This document shows, in pieces, positions 1 to 5,959 of a DNA stretch of 6,810 nt; positions within the stretch are counted from its first letter, which is position 1; each line of letters begins with the position of its first letter. The position numbers and the translations under genes are program-made. Below the pieces are notes generated by a model. It worked only from the letters and a program-made list of their open reading frames with translations. It did not search any database and was not told the origin of the DNA. The DNA is taken from contig JBOEGT010000103.1 of the NCBI GenBank assembly GCA_050633585.1, forward strand, positions 1 through 6,810, written 5' to 3'. The stretch comes from CALKZN01 sp050633585. Lineage in GTDB: Bacteria > Pseudomonadota > Gammaproteobacteria > Arenicellales > Arenicellaceae.

Positions 1-44
1 ATGCTGATATTGAAAATGTGGCGGCGTATTTTAGTAGCTTATAA
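1..44 (+). CDS. C-terminal fragment of a probable c-type cytochrome
   Basis: The reading frame starting at base 3 gives ADIENVAAYFSSL followed by a TAA stop at 42-44. The first two bases belong to a codon cut by the window edge. This ending, with an Asp-Ile pair, a Val-Ala-Ala-Tyr-Phe helix and a terminal Ser-Ser-Leu, is typical of the last helix of small monohaem cytochromes c (c4, c5 and c553 types), which act as periplasmic electron carriers. The haem-binding CXXCH motif and the Met ligand lie outside the window, so the call rests on only 13 residues. The hairpin and T-run about 35 bases further on would suit the end of this transcript. It could instead be another protein with a similar amphipathic C-terminal helix. 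Confidence 0.55.
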   Translation, partial: ADIENVAAYFSSL

Positions 45-79
45 AAACTGCATTGAAGATGTGCTTATCAATAAGGAAT

Positions 80-121
80 AACTGAGTGAGAAGCAGTTGC
101 TGCCTTGAAAACTCAGTTTTT
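80..121 (+). terminator. Probable rho-independent terminator after the cytochrome gene
   Basis: AACTGAGT at 80-87 pairs perfectly with ACTCAGTT at 111-118, and the sequence then runs into a T-tract at 117-121. The intervening bases can form a second small hairpin (GCAG 93-96 with CTGC 100-103, loop TTG), so the structure is an extended or branched stem. The stem is only moderately GC-rich and the T-run is five bases, which makes it plausible but not strong. It would separate the upstream cytochrome transcript from rimK. Confidence 0.5.
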
Positions 122-286
122 CCACTAGAAAATTTTTATAAGTAATGTCATATTATTGCTTTAAAAAAGGCCTCTAGTAATCGCTACTTTGTCAGGCTAG
201 GACATTTAATACTCGGATCAACTGACCTTTCATAATCCGTGATAGGTTTATCCATTACTAAGACCTGCAAGGTACAAGCTATCACT

Positions 287-1192
287 ATGCGTATTGCAAT
301 TTTATCTCGAAATAAAAAACTTTATTCTACTCGTCGTCTCAAAGAAGCGGGAGAGTTAAGGGGCCATAAAATTGATATTATTAACACGACACATTGTTAT
401 ATGGATATCACTAGCAGTCATCCGTCAGTGCGTTATAAAGGTAAAGCTTTGCCTTTATATGATGCAATCATTCCTAGAATCGGTGCATCGGTCACGTTTT
501 ATGGGACTTCAGTTGTGCGCCAATTTGAAATGATGGGTACATACAGTATTAATGAATCTGTCGCTATTAGTCGATCACGCGATAAGTTACGTTCTTTGCA
601 GTTGTTATCGCGAAAAGGTATAGGCTTGCCTCGTACAGGTTTTGCAAATTCTCCCGATGAAATTCGAGATTTATTGAAAAACGTGGGTGGTGCTCCTGTA
701 GTTATTAAATTATTAGAGGGCACTCAAGGCATTGGTGTTGTTCTAGCTGAAACTAATAAAGCGGCGGAAAGCATTATCGAAGCCTTTATGGGGTTAAAAG
801 CGAATATTTTGGTTCAAGAGTATATTAAAGAAGCTGGAGGAGCGGATATACGTTGTTTGGTGGTTGGCGGAAAAGTCGTTGCAGCGATGAAGCGGCAAGG
901 CGCAGATGGTGAATTTCGTTCTAATTTACATCGGGGTGGCGTTGCATCTTTGGTTAAATTATCTCCTAAAGAACGAAAAACGGCAGTAGATGCAGCAAAA
1001 ACAATGGGCTTGAATATGTGCGGTGTTGATATTTTGCAATCAGTTAATGGTCCTGTAGTGATGGAGGTTAATTCCTCTCCAGGCCTCGAAGGTATTGAAA
1101 CTTCCACAGGTAAGGACGTAGCCAGTATGATTTATGAATATATTGAAAAAACAGCTAAACCGAACAATACTAAAACGAAAGGGAAAGGCTGA
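287..1192 (+). CDS. rimK: RimK, ribosomal protein S6--L-glutamate ligase
   Basis: RimK is a cytoplasmic ATP-grasp ligase that adds glutamate residues to the C-terminus of ribosomal protein S6, using ATP and Mg2+. The 301-residue product follows the E. coli protein (300 residues) without visible gaps. The N-terminal pre-ATP-grasp domain covers roughly residues 1-100, with the conserved stretches YKGKALP, IIPRIG and RQFEMMG. The ATP-grasp domain follows, with K141 and the EGTQGIG loop at 144-150, the adenine-binding QEYIK at 177-181, D187, RSN at 211-213, and metal ligands D248, E260 and N262 in MEVNSSPGLEG. ATG 287 was chosen because MRIAILSR matches the family N-terminus. An in-frame GTG at 239 would add 16 residues with no family support. 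The ribosome binding site is weak (AAGG at 269-272 is too far upstream). The C-terminus ends in a short Lys-rich tail. The RimB-like gene follows after 42 bases, probably in one transcript. Confidence 0.96.
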   Translation: MRIAILSRNKKLYSTRRLKEAGELRGHKIDIINTTHCYMDITSSHPSVRYKGKALPLYDAIIPRIGASVTFYGTSVVRQFEMMGTYSINESVAISRSRDKLRSLQLLSRKGIGLPRTGFANSPDEIRDLLKNVGGAPVVIKLLEGTQGIGVVLAETNKAAESIIEAFMGLKANILVQEYIKEAGGADIRCLVVGGKVVAAMKRQGADGEFRSNLHRGGVASLVKLSPKERKTAVDAAKTMGLNMCGVDILQSVNGPVVMEVNSSPGLEGIETSTGKDVASMIYEYIEKTAKPNNTKTKGKG

Positions 1193-1234
1193 GGCAAATA
1201 GTTAATATATCGTTAAAGCATTGTTTTACAGAGA

Positions 1235-1705
1235 ATGAATGAAAATTATCTAATAATAGGCAATCAAGAATGGTGTGCACTACCTAGTTTAGGTGTGAAA
1301 GCGGTTAAAGTACGTATTGATTCTGGCGCTGCGACTTCAGCAATACATGCTGATCAGATTGAACCTTTTGAACAAAACGATGAGCAATGGCTGAGTTATC
1401 GATTGAATCCGATACCTGATGTTGAGAATATTACTCTTTATTGCGAATCTAAGGTGTTCAGCACCCGCCAAATTAAAAGCAGTAATGGTATTGTGCAGAA
1501 GCGTTATGTTATAGAAACACTCTTAAATATAGGTAATCAAGAACACAAGATTAAAATGACTTTGGCTAACCGTGATGAGATGGGATTTAGGATGTTACTT
1601 GGTCGAGAAGCAATGGAAAATATTATGATTGCTCCATCGAAGGCATTTTTATTAGGTGAAAAAAGTCTGGAAGAAGTTTTAGCGTTGTATGAAAAGGACC
1701 GATAA
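1235..1705 (+). CDS. rimB: RimB-like retropepsin-fold putative zinc/aspartic protease
   Basis: This 156-residue protein belongs to the family annotated as ATP-dependent zinc protease or RimK-associated retropepsin-like protein (DUF785 type). In Pseudomonas the neighbour RimB is reported to modulate RimK activity. The retropepsin signature is visible: VRIDSGAATSAIHA at about 26-39, with D29 as the likely catalytic aspartate, and the matching hydrophobic-hydrophobic-Gly element MLLGREAM at about 120-127. One DSG motif per chain implies a homodimeric active site, as in retroviral proteases. Most relatives as I recall them carry DTGARTSA, so S30 and A33 are mild departures. ATG 1235 is the only standard start before the in-frame TAA at 1214. 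No good Shine-Dalgarno sequence precedes it, so translation may depend on rimK. Protease activity is an inference from fold. No RimA-like phosphodiesterase gene is adjacent. Confidence 0.85.
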   Translation: MNENYLIIGNQEWCALPSLGVKAVKVRIDSGAATSAIHADQIEPFEQNDEQWLSYRLNPIPDVENITLYCESKVFSTRQIKSSNGIVQKRYVIETLLNIGNQEHKIKMTLANRDEMGFRMLLGREAMENIMIAPSKAFLLGEKSLEEVLALYEKDR

Positions 1706-1742
1706 GCATTGATATGTTTTCTTTTTCAGTTCAAATAAATTT

Positions 1743-2588
1743 TTAGGGACGTTCAAGTTTATTAATTAAAAATTGTATTAAGTCTGTATTCTCATGATCT
1801 TGGAGATAAATCGCGTAAGCTTTACGTTGAAATATTGGAGCATTCGGAACGTAGTGCAAATTATTCTCTTTAACATCATCTTGAATCATGGATTCGGCTA
1901 AATAAGCACAACCTTTGTTCTTTTTTAAGTGTTCAAATGCTATTCTACCTAAGCCAGTGTTGAGTTTTGATGTGAATACGTCTGGAAATTCTGATGCAAA
2001 TTGTACTGCAAAATTTGTTCCCCAATCTACGTTGATATAACCATTGCTTAATGCTGTATACGCATCAGGCATTCGTTGTGTAGAAACAAGTTTTAAATGG
2101 ATAGTTTTCACAGGTTGAGTGATGATATTGTTGCTTTGAGGGGCATCATATAAAAAAGCGATGTCCATCGTGCCATTCATTATTCTTTCTATAAGGGTTG
2201 TTGGGCTAAAAATGTCGGCAATAATGGAAAGGTCGGGCTTAGCTTTCGTGATTTCTGAAAGCCAATCTTGTAATGTGATATCCCATAATCCTGATAATCC
2301 ACCTATGACGAGCGTTTCTTGAGCGCTTCCTTTCGCTGAGGCAGCCTCCTGACGAGCACGATTCCAAATAGTCATAATACTTTTTGCATGTGAGACTAAC
2401 GCTTCACCATTTTCACTGAGATGAATATTGCTGCGCTCTCTAATAAAAAGTTGGGTATTAAGGCTTTCTTCAAGCGCCTTAATTCGAGCGCTAACAGTTG
2501 ATTGGGAAACGCATAGATTGTTAGCTGCATTAGCAAAGTGCAGTGTTTTTGAAACCTCTAAAAAAGTTTTTAATGCATTTATATCCAC
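1743..2588 (-). CDS. hdfR: LysR-family transcriptional regulator, HdfR-like
   Basis: This 281-residue LysR-type DNA-binding regulator has an N-terminal winged helix-turn-helix (about 1-60; recognition region AANNLCVSQSTVSARIKALE at about 20-40), a linker helix to about 85, and an effector-binding domain from about 90 to the end. It resembles E. coli HdfR, a repressor of flhDC, in LKTFLEVSKTLHF, in the TQLFIRERSNIHLSENGE region, in a WxxAR block after the linker, and in a WGxxF motif in the effector domain. I start it at GTG 2588 for two reasons: MDINALKTFLEV then aligns with the HdfR start MDTELLKTFLEV, and GAGGG at 2594-2598 sits five bases upstream. A TTG at 2600 would add four residues with a poorly placed ribosome binding site. 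The gene is convergent with the RimB-like gene (37 bases apart) and divergent from the small acidic gene. The target regulon cannot be read from this sequence, so flagellar control is not implied here. Confidence 0.88.
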   Translation of the reverse strand: MDINALKTFLEVSKTLHFANAANNLCVSQSTVSARIKALEESLNTQLFIRERSNIHLSENGEALVSHAKSIMTIWNRARQEAASAKGSAQETLVIGGLSGLWDITLQDWLSEITKAKPDLSIIADIFSPTTLIERIMNGTMDIAFLYDAPQSNNIITQPVKTIHLKLVSTQRMPDAYTALSNGYINVDWGTNFAVQFASEFPDVFTSKLNTGLGRIAFEHLKKNKGCAYLAESMIQDDVKENNLHYVPNAPIFQRKAYAIYLQDHENTDLIQFLINKLERP

Positions 2589-2593
2589 AAATT

Positions 2594-2598
2594 CCCTC
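2594..2598 (-). promoter_or_regulatory. Shine-Dalgarno deciding the HdfR-like start
   Basis: On the minus strand GAGGG lies five bases before GTG 2588, ideal spacing. The alternative TTG at 2600 has AAGGA almost touching it, so the GTG start is preferred. Confidence 0.6.
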
Positions 2599-2791
2599 AA
2601 TCCTTAATCGAAAAATTAAATTATGACGACCAAAATTTTTCTTTTTACAAAAAATAAAAATAGATAAATAATGGGCCTGTAACTAGTGATTATTTCTTGG
2701 TTGTTACACTGCTCTTATATCTTTTAATTTAAAGAAATAGTCGGTAATTTCCAATCATTAATTATTAGTTTCAATTCTCTGAAATAAAGAT

Positions 2792-2795
2792 GAGG
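2792..2795 (+). promoter_or_regulatory. Shine-Dalgarno deciding the start of the small acidic gene
   Basis: GAGG ends nine bases before ATG 2805. The earlier in-frame ATG at 2790 overlaps this element and has no ribosome binding site of its own beyond a weak AAAG, so 2805 is the better start. Confidence 0.55.
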
Positions 2796-2804
2796 TTGTA
2801 TGTA

Positions 2805-3029
2805 ATGTCAAGAAAAGAAAAAAATTTGAGTACAGGTAAAAATATTGAATCTAATCGAGATTTAATGACTGAATATGACTTAAATGACGATGACTTTTTC
2901 TTGATGTATGAAAAACCAAATCAAATGAAAAACCACAGCTCAAAGGATTCTCGTCGTAAAATTGAACAATACCAAGAAGAAAAAGCGTTGAAAGCGTCTC
3001 TAGACGAGTATTATTATCATGATGATTAA
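2805..3029 (+). CDS. Small acidic protein, PA3496-family-like
   Basis: This gene encodes a 74-residue, strongly charged soluble protein with no signal peptide or membrane segment. The N-terminal third is Lys/Asn-rich. Next comes an acidic patch (YDLNDDDFF, about 24-32). A C-terminal amphipathic helix (SRRKIEQYQEEKALKASLDEYY, about 49-70) ends in YHDD. The Arg-Arg-x-Ile-Glu-x-Tyr-x-Glu-Glu-Lys pattern followed by a short acidic tail resembles the small gammaproteobacterial proteins annotated as PA3496-family putative envelope integrity proteins. That assignment is from memory and no function is established. Start 2805 is chosen on the GAGG spacing; ATG 2790 would give 79 residues. It is divergent from the HdfR-like regulator, and a strong terminator follows 19 bases after the stop. 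Good start signals and a dedicated terminator make it a real gene. Confidence 0.75.
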   Translation: MSRKEKNLSTGKNIESNRDLMTEYDLNDDDFFLMYEKPNQMKNHSSKDSRRKIEQYQEEKALKASLDEYYYHDD

Positions 3030-3048
3030 TTAAGTGCTGTTATTATTT

Positions 3049-3082
3049 AAGACCTCTAAGTTTTAGAGGTCTTTTTTTTTTT
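3049..3082 (+). terminator. Strong rho-independent terminator
   Basis: A perfect 11-bp stem (AAGACCTCTAA at 3049-3059 with TTAGAGGTCTT at 3063-3073, loop GTT) runs straight into a tract of 11 T residues (3072-3082). It ends the small acidic gene. On the minus strand the hairpin still forms just after the modC stop, but the bases beyond it (AAATAATAAC) are not a U-tract, so it is at best a weak terminator for modABC. Confidence 0.93.
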
Positions 3083-3092
3083 GCGTTATTGC

Positions 3093-4232
3093 TTAATTTA
3101 TAAGCGCTACGGATTTAATTTGTGCCCATACTGTTTTGCCTATTTCGAGTTGTAAATGCGTTTGCGAGCGTCGCGTAATACGAGCAATGAGAAAGTTTTC
3201 ACCAAGTCGAAGGCGAACCAATAACATAGATTTATTAGTACAATCGGAAAATCCGACAATCTCTACTTTTAATCGGTTAAGAATGCTGGTGTCTGAATGA
3301 TTTGATAGGGTTAAACTGACATCTTTAGCTAGAATTCTGATTCGAATGGTTTCACCTATCGAGGTATTGATGGTGCTAGACCATAATTGTCCTCCTGAGA
3401 AAGTGATGCATGCTAAATTCCATTGAGAGTCATGTTTTGAGACTGTTCCATTGAAAACAACGCCTGTTTCCTCGCCTAGCCTGAAGGGAAGGTCGATGCG
3501 AGAGAATACATCAGTGACATTGCCTTGGGTGCTGACTTTGCCTTGATCTAATACAACAATGTGATCAGCTAACCTCGTCACTTCGTTCATAGAGTGACTG
3601 ACATAGAGGATGGGGGTTTGGATTGTTTGACGAAGTGTTTCTAAGTAAGGCAGAATTTCTTGTTTACGCTGGGTGTCAAGTGAAGCCAATGGCTCATCCA
3701 TCAGTAATAGTTTGGGTTGGGTCAGCAGTGCTCTGGCAATCGCAACTCGTTGCCGCTCACCGCCAGAGAGTTGTTCTGGGAACTTAGTTAAAATAGAAGC
3801 AATTCCCATTGTGTCAATCACATCCTGATATAAGTTTTTAGAGACACCTTTATCTGAACGCTTGATCGCATATGATAGATTGCCATGTGCGGTCAGGTGA
3901 GGAAATAAGCTAGATTCTTGAAAAACATACGCTAATGACCGTTTATGTGTCGGCACAAAAGTGCGTGAATCTTGCCATGTTTCTTGGTGAATTGTTAAAA
4001 GCCCATGGCAGGCGTTTTCTAGCCCCGCAATACAACGAAGGAGGGTTGTTTTCCCTGAACCAGAAACGCCAAAAATAGCGGTAATTCCTTTTCCTGGTAT
4101 TGTGATGTCAACATCTAAAAAAAATGCAGGGTGGCGCGATGAGCTATATTCAACCTTAAATTTAGCGTGAATCGAGTTGTTCGATTTTGCTGTTGTGTCA
4201 TTGTTTGTATCAATCGCCATGTTGGTTGTCAC
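3093..4232 (-). CDS. modC: ModC, molybdate ABC transporter ATP-binding protein
   Basis: ModC is the cytoplasmic ATPase subunit that powers molybdate import through ModB. The 379-residue product has Walker A GVSGSGKTT at 55-63, Q-loop Q105, ABC signature LSGGERQR at 155-162, Walker B LLLMDE at 175-180, D-loop ASLD at 183-186 and switch His H213. After the nucleotide-binding domain comes a C-terminal region with a TOBE/Mop-type oxyanion-binding domain (about 310-375, including the block around 318-345), as expected for ModC. It is longer than E. coli ModC (352 residues), partly through a polar, Asn/Thr-rich N-terminus. Translation is placed at GTG 4232, six bases after the modB stop. ATG 4220 is an equally reasonable start (375 residues), and neither has a strong Shine-Dalgarno. 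It is the last gene of modABC. All catalytic motifs are intact. Confidence 0.93.
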   Translation of the reverse strand: MTTNMAIDTNNDTTAKSNNSIHAKFKVEYSSSRHPAFFLDVDITIPGKGITAIFGVSGSGKTTLLRCIAGLENACHGLLTIHQETWQDSRTFVPTHKRSLAYVFQESSLFPHLTAHGNLSYAIKRSDKGVSKNLYQDVIDTMGIASILTKFPEQLSGGERQRVAIARALLTQPKLLLMDEPLASLDTQRKQEILPYLETLRQTIQTPILYVSHSMNEVTRLADHIVVLDQGKVSTQGNVTDVFSRIDLPFRLGEETGVVFNGTVSKHDSQWNLACITFSGGQLWSSTINTSIGETIRIRILAKDVSLTLSNHSDTSILNRLKVEIVGFSDCTNKSMLLVRLRLGENFLIARITRRSQTHLQLEIGKTVWAQIKSVALIN

Positions 4233-4238
4233 GATGTC

Positions 4239-4943
4239 TTACACGCCAAATTTCATACCAGCAGAGTTGCCAGAACTACGTTTGCGTTGGAACCAATATA
4301 AGCCTAGCAATACCAAGAAAGAAAATAAGATCATGACACCAGCTAACCCATGAGCCTGATCATATTCAAGTGCTTCAACATGATCATATATTTGAATGGA
4401 AACCACCCGAGTTTCATCAGGAATATTGCCGCCGATCATTAATACAATTCCAAATTCACCCACAGTATGAGCGAAACCAAGTATTGCCGCGGTAATAAAG
4501 CCGGGTTTTGCGAGTGGTAGTACCACGGTGAAAAAACGATCTATTGGACCCGCACGAAGCGTTGCTGCCACTTCGAGAGGGCGTTCTCCTATAGCTTCCA
4601 TGGAGTTTTGTATCGGTTGAATAACAAACGGCATCGAATAAAATACCGAAGCAATGACAAGGCCCCAAAAGGTAAAAGGCAAGGTGCCAAAACCTAAACT
4701 TTGAGTGAATTGCCCGAAAAATCCATTGGGTCCCATCGCAATTAATAGGTAAAAACCAAGCACTGTAGGAGGCAAAACGAGGGGTAGAGCAACAATGGCA
4801 CCAATTGGCACTTTTAACCATGATTTTGTTTTAGCTAACCACCATGCGATGGGCGTGCCGATGATCAGTAACAGCAATGTGACTGTGGAAGCTAGTTTTA
4901 ACGTAAGCCAAATAGTGGCAATATCAGCTTCAGAGAGAGTCAT
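4239..4943 (-). CDS. modB: ModB, molybdate ABC transporter permease
   Basis: ModB is the inner-membrane channel subunit, working as a homodimer that takes molybdate from ModA and couples to ModC. The 234-residue product has about five hydrophobic segments, roughly at 10-35, 46-70, 90-113, 147-170 and 200-217, in line with the family length (E. coli 229). The cytoplasmic coupling (EAA) loop is clear at about 122-148, EVAATLRAGPIDRFFTVVLP, with the conserved Ala-Ala and Gly. The PLVLPPTVLGFYLL stretch at 54-67 and GEFGIVLMIGGNIP at 162-175 are characteristic ModB/CysT-type sequences. Its ATG overlaps the modA stop by one base (TAATG), pointing to translational coupling; no strong separate ribosome binding site is seen. 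Confidence 0.95.
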   Translation of the reverse strand: MTLSEADIATIWLTLKLASTVTLLLLIIGTPIAWWLAKTKSWLKVPIGAIVALPLVLPPTVLGFYLLIAMGPNGFFGQFTQSLGFGTLPFTFWGLVIASVFYSMPFVIQPIQNSMEAIGERPLEVAATLRAGPIDRFFTVVLPLAKPGFITAAILGFAHTVGEFGIVLMIGGNIPDETRVVSIQIYDHVEALEYDQAHGLAGVMILFSFLVLLGLYWFQRKRSSGNSAGMKFGV

Positions 4944-5755
4944 TACTTAGTGTGTTGTGTGTTGAGATGTATCGATCTTGGTGTTTTGTAGCCATATGAA
5001 GCGATAATGTTTTGAGTACTTTCATTTTTTACGAAGCGTATCAGAGCTTTAGCGGCTTCGCTATTTTTTCCTTTTTTTAGTAGAACCGCATCTTGTTGTA
5101 TTGGGTTATACAGTGCTTGAGGTACTAACCAAAAAGACCCAAGCTCGCTGTGATGTTCACTGCGATTTTTAAGAGCCAACTGAGACAACGCGATAAAGCC
5201 TATATCAGCATTCCCTGTGCTGATAAATTGATAGGTTTGGGCAATGTTTTCTCCTAAAACCCATTTAGGCTTTGTGTCATCATATATTCCTAAGTTGTTT
5301 AAAACATCAACGGCAGCAGCGCCGTACGGTGCTAGCTTTGGGTTGGCTAGTGCAAGTTTATTAAACATGATGTTTTTTAATAAAACCTCGCCGTTAGTAT
5401 TTTTGAGTGCATTTGAGGTATGTGACCATAGTGCGAGTGTTCCGTAGGCATAGGTAAATCGACTGTTGGGGGCTGTTAAGTTGTGTTTTTCAAGCGCTAG
5501 TGGCTTGTCTTTATCTGCAGAGAAAAAGACATGGTAAGGAGCTCCATGAAGGATCTGAGCATAAATTTTTCCTGAAGAACCATAGGAAACTTTCACGTGA
5601 TGATGTGATTGTTTTTCAAATTTTTCTACAATGGTTTTCATTGGGGCAATAAAGTTAGATGCCACGGCTACGTGTATTTCTCCAGCAGAGACAGTGCTCG
5701 AAACGTAAGCATGACTGAATAACGCTATAATAAAAATGATCTTTCGTTGTGTCAT
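4943..5755 (-). CDS. modA: ModA, periplasmic molybdate-binding protein
   Basis: ModA is the periplasmic substrate-binding protein of the importer. The 270-residue precursor starts with a Sec signal peptide: MTQRK, a hydrophobic core IIFIIALFSHAYV, and a likely cleavage after the Ala of STVSA (about residue 24). The mature protein opens with IHVAVASNFIAPM. Likely oxyanion contacts are S33/N34, the serines of YGSSGK (60-61) and Y144 in APYGAAA, with the region around 169-172 also in the pocket. The GAPYHVFFSADKDKP block at 71-85 and the ADIGFIALSQ block at 183-192 are typical of the family. The SNF and PYG pattern looks more like the Azotobacter/marine ModA type than E. coli ModA. Molybdate and tungstate cannot be separated by sequence. 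ATG 5755 is fixed by an in-frame stop at 5771-5773; the ribosome binding site is poor. It is the first gene of modABC. Confidence 0.93.
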   Translation of the reverse strand: MTQRKIIFIIALFSHAYVSSTVSAGEIHVAVASNFIAPMKTIVEKFEKQSHHHVKVSYGSSGKIYAQILHGAPYHVFFSADKDKPLALEKHNLTAPNSRFTYAYGTLALWSHTSNALKNTNGEVLLKNIMFNKLALANPKLAPYGAAAVDVLNNLGIYDDTKPKWVLGENIAQTYQFISTGNADIGFIALSQLALKNRSEHHSELGSFWLVPQALYNPIQQDAVLLKKGKNSEAAKALIRFVKNESTQNIIASYGYKTPRSIHLNTQHTK

Positions 5756-5769
5756 GTGTGTAATAACAG

Positions 5770-5821
5770 CCTAAGCGATAGGTATGAAAATGGTAGCCCA
5801 AGGCAATAAACTCGCTTTAGG
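5770..5821 (-). repeat. Long-range inverted repeat in the modA leader
   Basis: On the minus strand CCTAAAGCGA (5821-5812) can pair with TCGCTTAGG (5778-5770), giving nine base pairs with one bulged A and a loop of 33 bases. The 3' arm contains the only AGG near the modA start, 14 bases before the ATG. It could be a leader hairpin or chance. It is not large or complex enough to call a Moco riboswitch, and no clear ModE box was found here. Confidence 0.4.
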
Positions 5822-5831
5822 ATGTTAGTTT

Positions 5832-5837
5832 ACTATA
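5832..5837 (-). promoter_or_regulatory. Candidate -10 element for modABC
   Basis: On the minus strand TATAGT (5837-5832) matches TATAAT at five of six positions and lies 76 bases before the modA start. A TTTACA resembling a -35 is only 14 bases upstream, too close for a standard sigma70 promoter, so an activator or another spacing would be needed. Weak call. Confidence 0.3.
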
Positions 5838-5892
5838 GAGTTAAATGTTAATGTAAACGTGCGGGAAAGAGCATGTGCAAGTGTCGATAAAA

Positions 5893-5920
5893 ATGACATT
5901 TTTTTTGAATGCTTTATAGT
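5893..5920 (+). promoter_or_regulatory. Sigma70-type promoter for ackA
   Basis: ATGACA at 5893-5898 (five of six to TTGACA) and TATAGT at 5915-5920 (five of six to TATAAT) are separated by 16 bases. Transcription would start near 5927, about 33 bases before the ackA ATG. The -10 sits inside a small palindrome, CTTTA-TAG-TAAAG (5912-5924). Confidence 0.6.
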
Positions 5921-5959
5921 AAAGAGTCCACAACAAGGATTTAGATTACACTGTAAATT

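Larger units (their letters stand above)
2589..2804. promoter_or_regulatory. Divergent intergenic region, HdfR-like gene / small acidic gene
   Basis: This 216-base, very AT-rich spacer must hold the promoters of both divergent genes, and it is the natural site for autoregulation by the LysR protein. LysR regulators commonly bind such spacers at T-N11-A palindromes. I see an imperfect palindrome CTTTTAATTTAAAG at 2721-2734 and a TTGTTA at 2701-2706 that could be a -35 element, but no well-spaced -10 partner. No operator or promoter can be called with confidence. Confidence 0.4.

Noticed and set aside
1..81. Frame-1 reading starting at ATG 1 (MLILKMWRR... to TAA 79-81)
   Set aside because: The overlapping frame from base 3 gives a cytochrome-like C-terminus. 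The frame-1 reading has no recognisable features and would overlap the probable terminator stem.
239..286. Upstream GTG extension of rimK (16 residues)
   Set aside because: The extension has no similarity to RimK, whose family N-terminus begins exactly at the ATG at 287.
499..1107. Minus-strand open frames inside rimK (499-723 and 814-1107)
   Set aside because: They lie antisense to a strongly conserved gene and their translations show no domain or start signal.
1706..1742. Bidirectional terminator between the RimB-like and HdfR-like genes
   Set aside because: The spacer is T-rich but contains no stem long enough to support a hairpin.
4456..4821. 121-codon minus-strand frame inside modB
   Set aside because: It is a frame-shifted shadow of modB; its Cys/Ser/Arg-rich translation is typical of an out-of-frame reading.
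5244..5447. Plus-strand frame inside modA
   Set aside because: It is antisense to a clear ModA coding region and has no ribosome binding site or recognisable product.
5721..5737. CGCTATAATA as a ModE half-site
   Set aside because: It resembles half of the E. coli ModE box but has no second inverted half-site at the right distance, and it lies inside the modA signal-peptide coding region.
5756..5959. Moco (molybdenum cofactor) riboswitch upstream of modA
   Set aside because: Only one long-range stem is visible in the leader; the multi-helix architecture of the Moco motif could not be traced.
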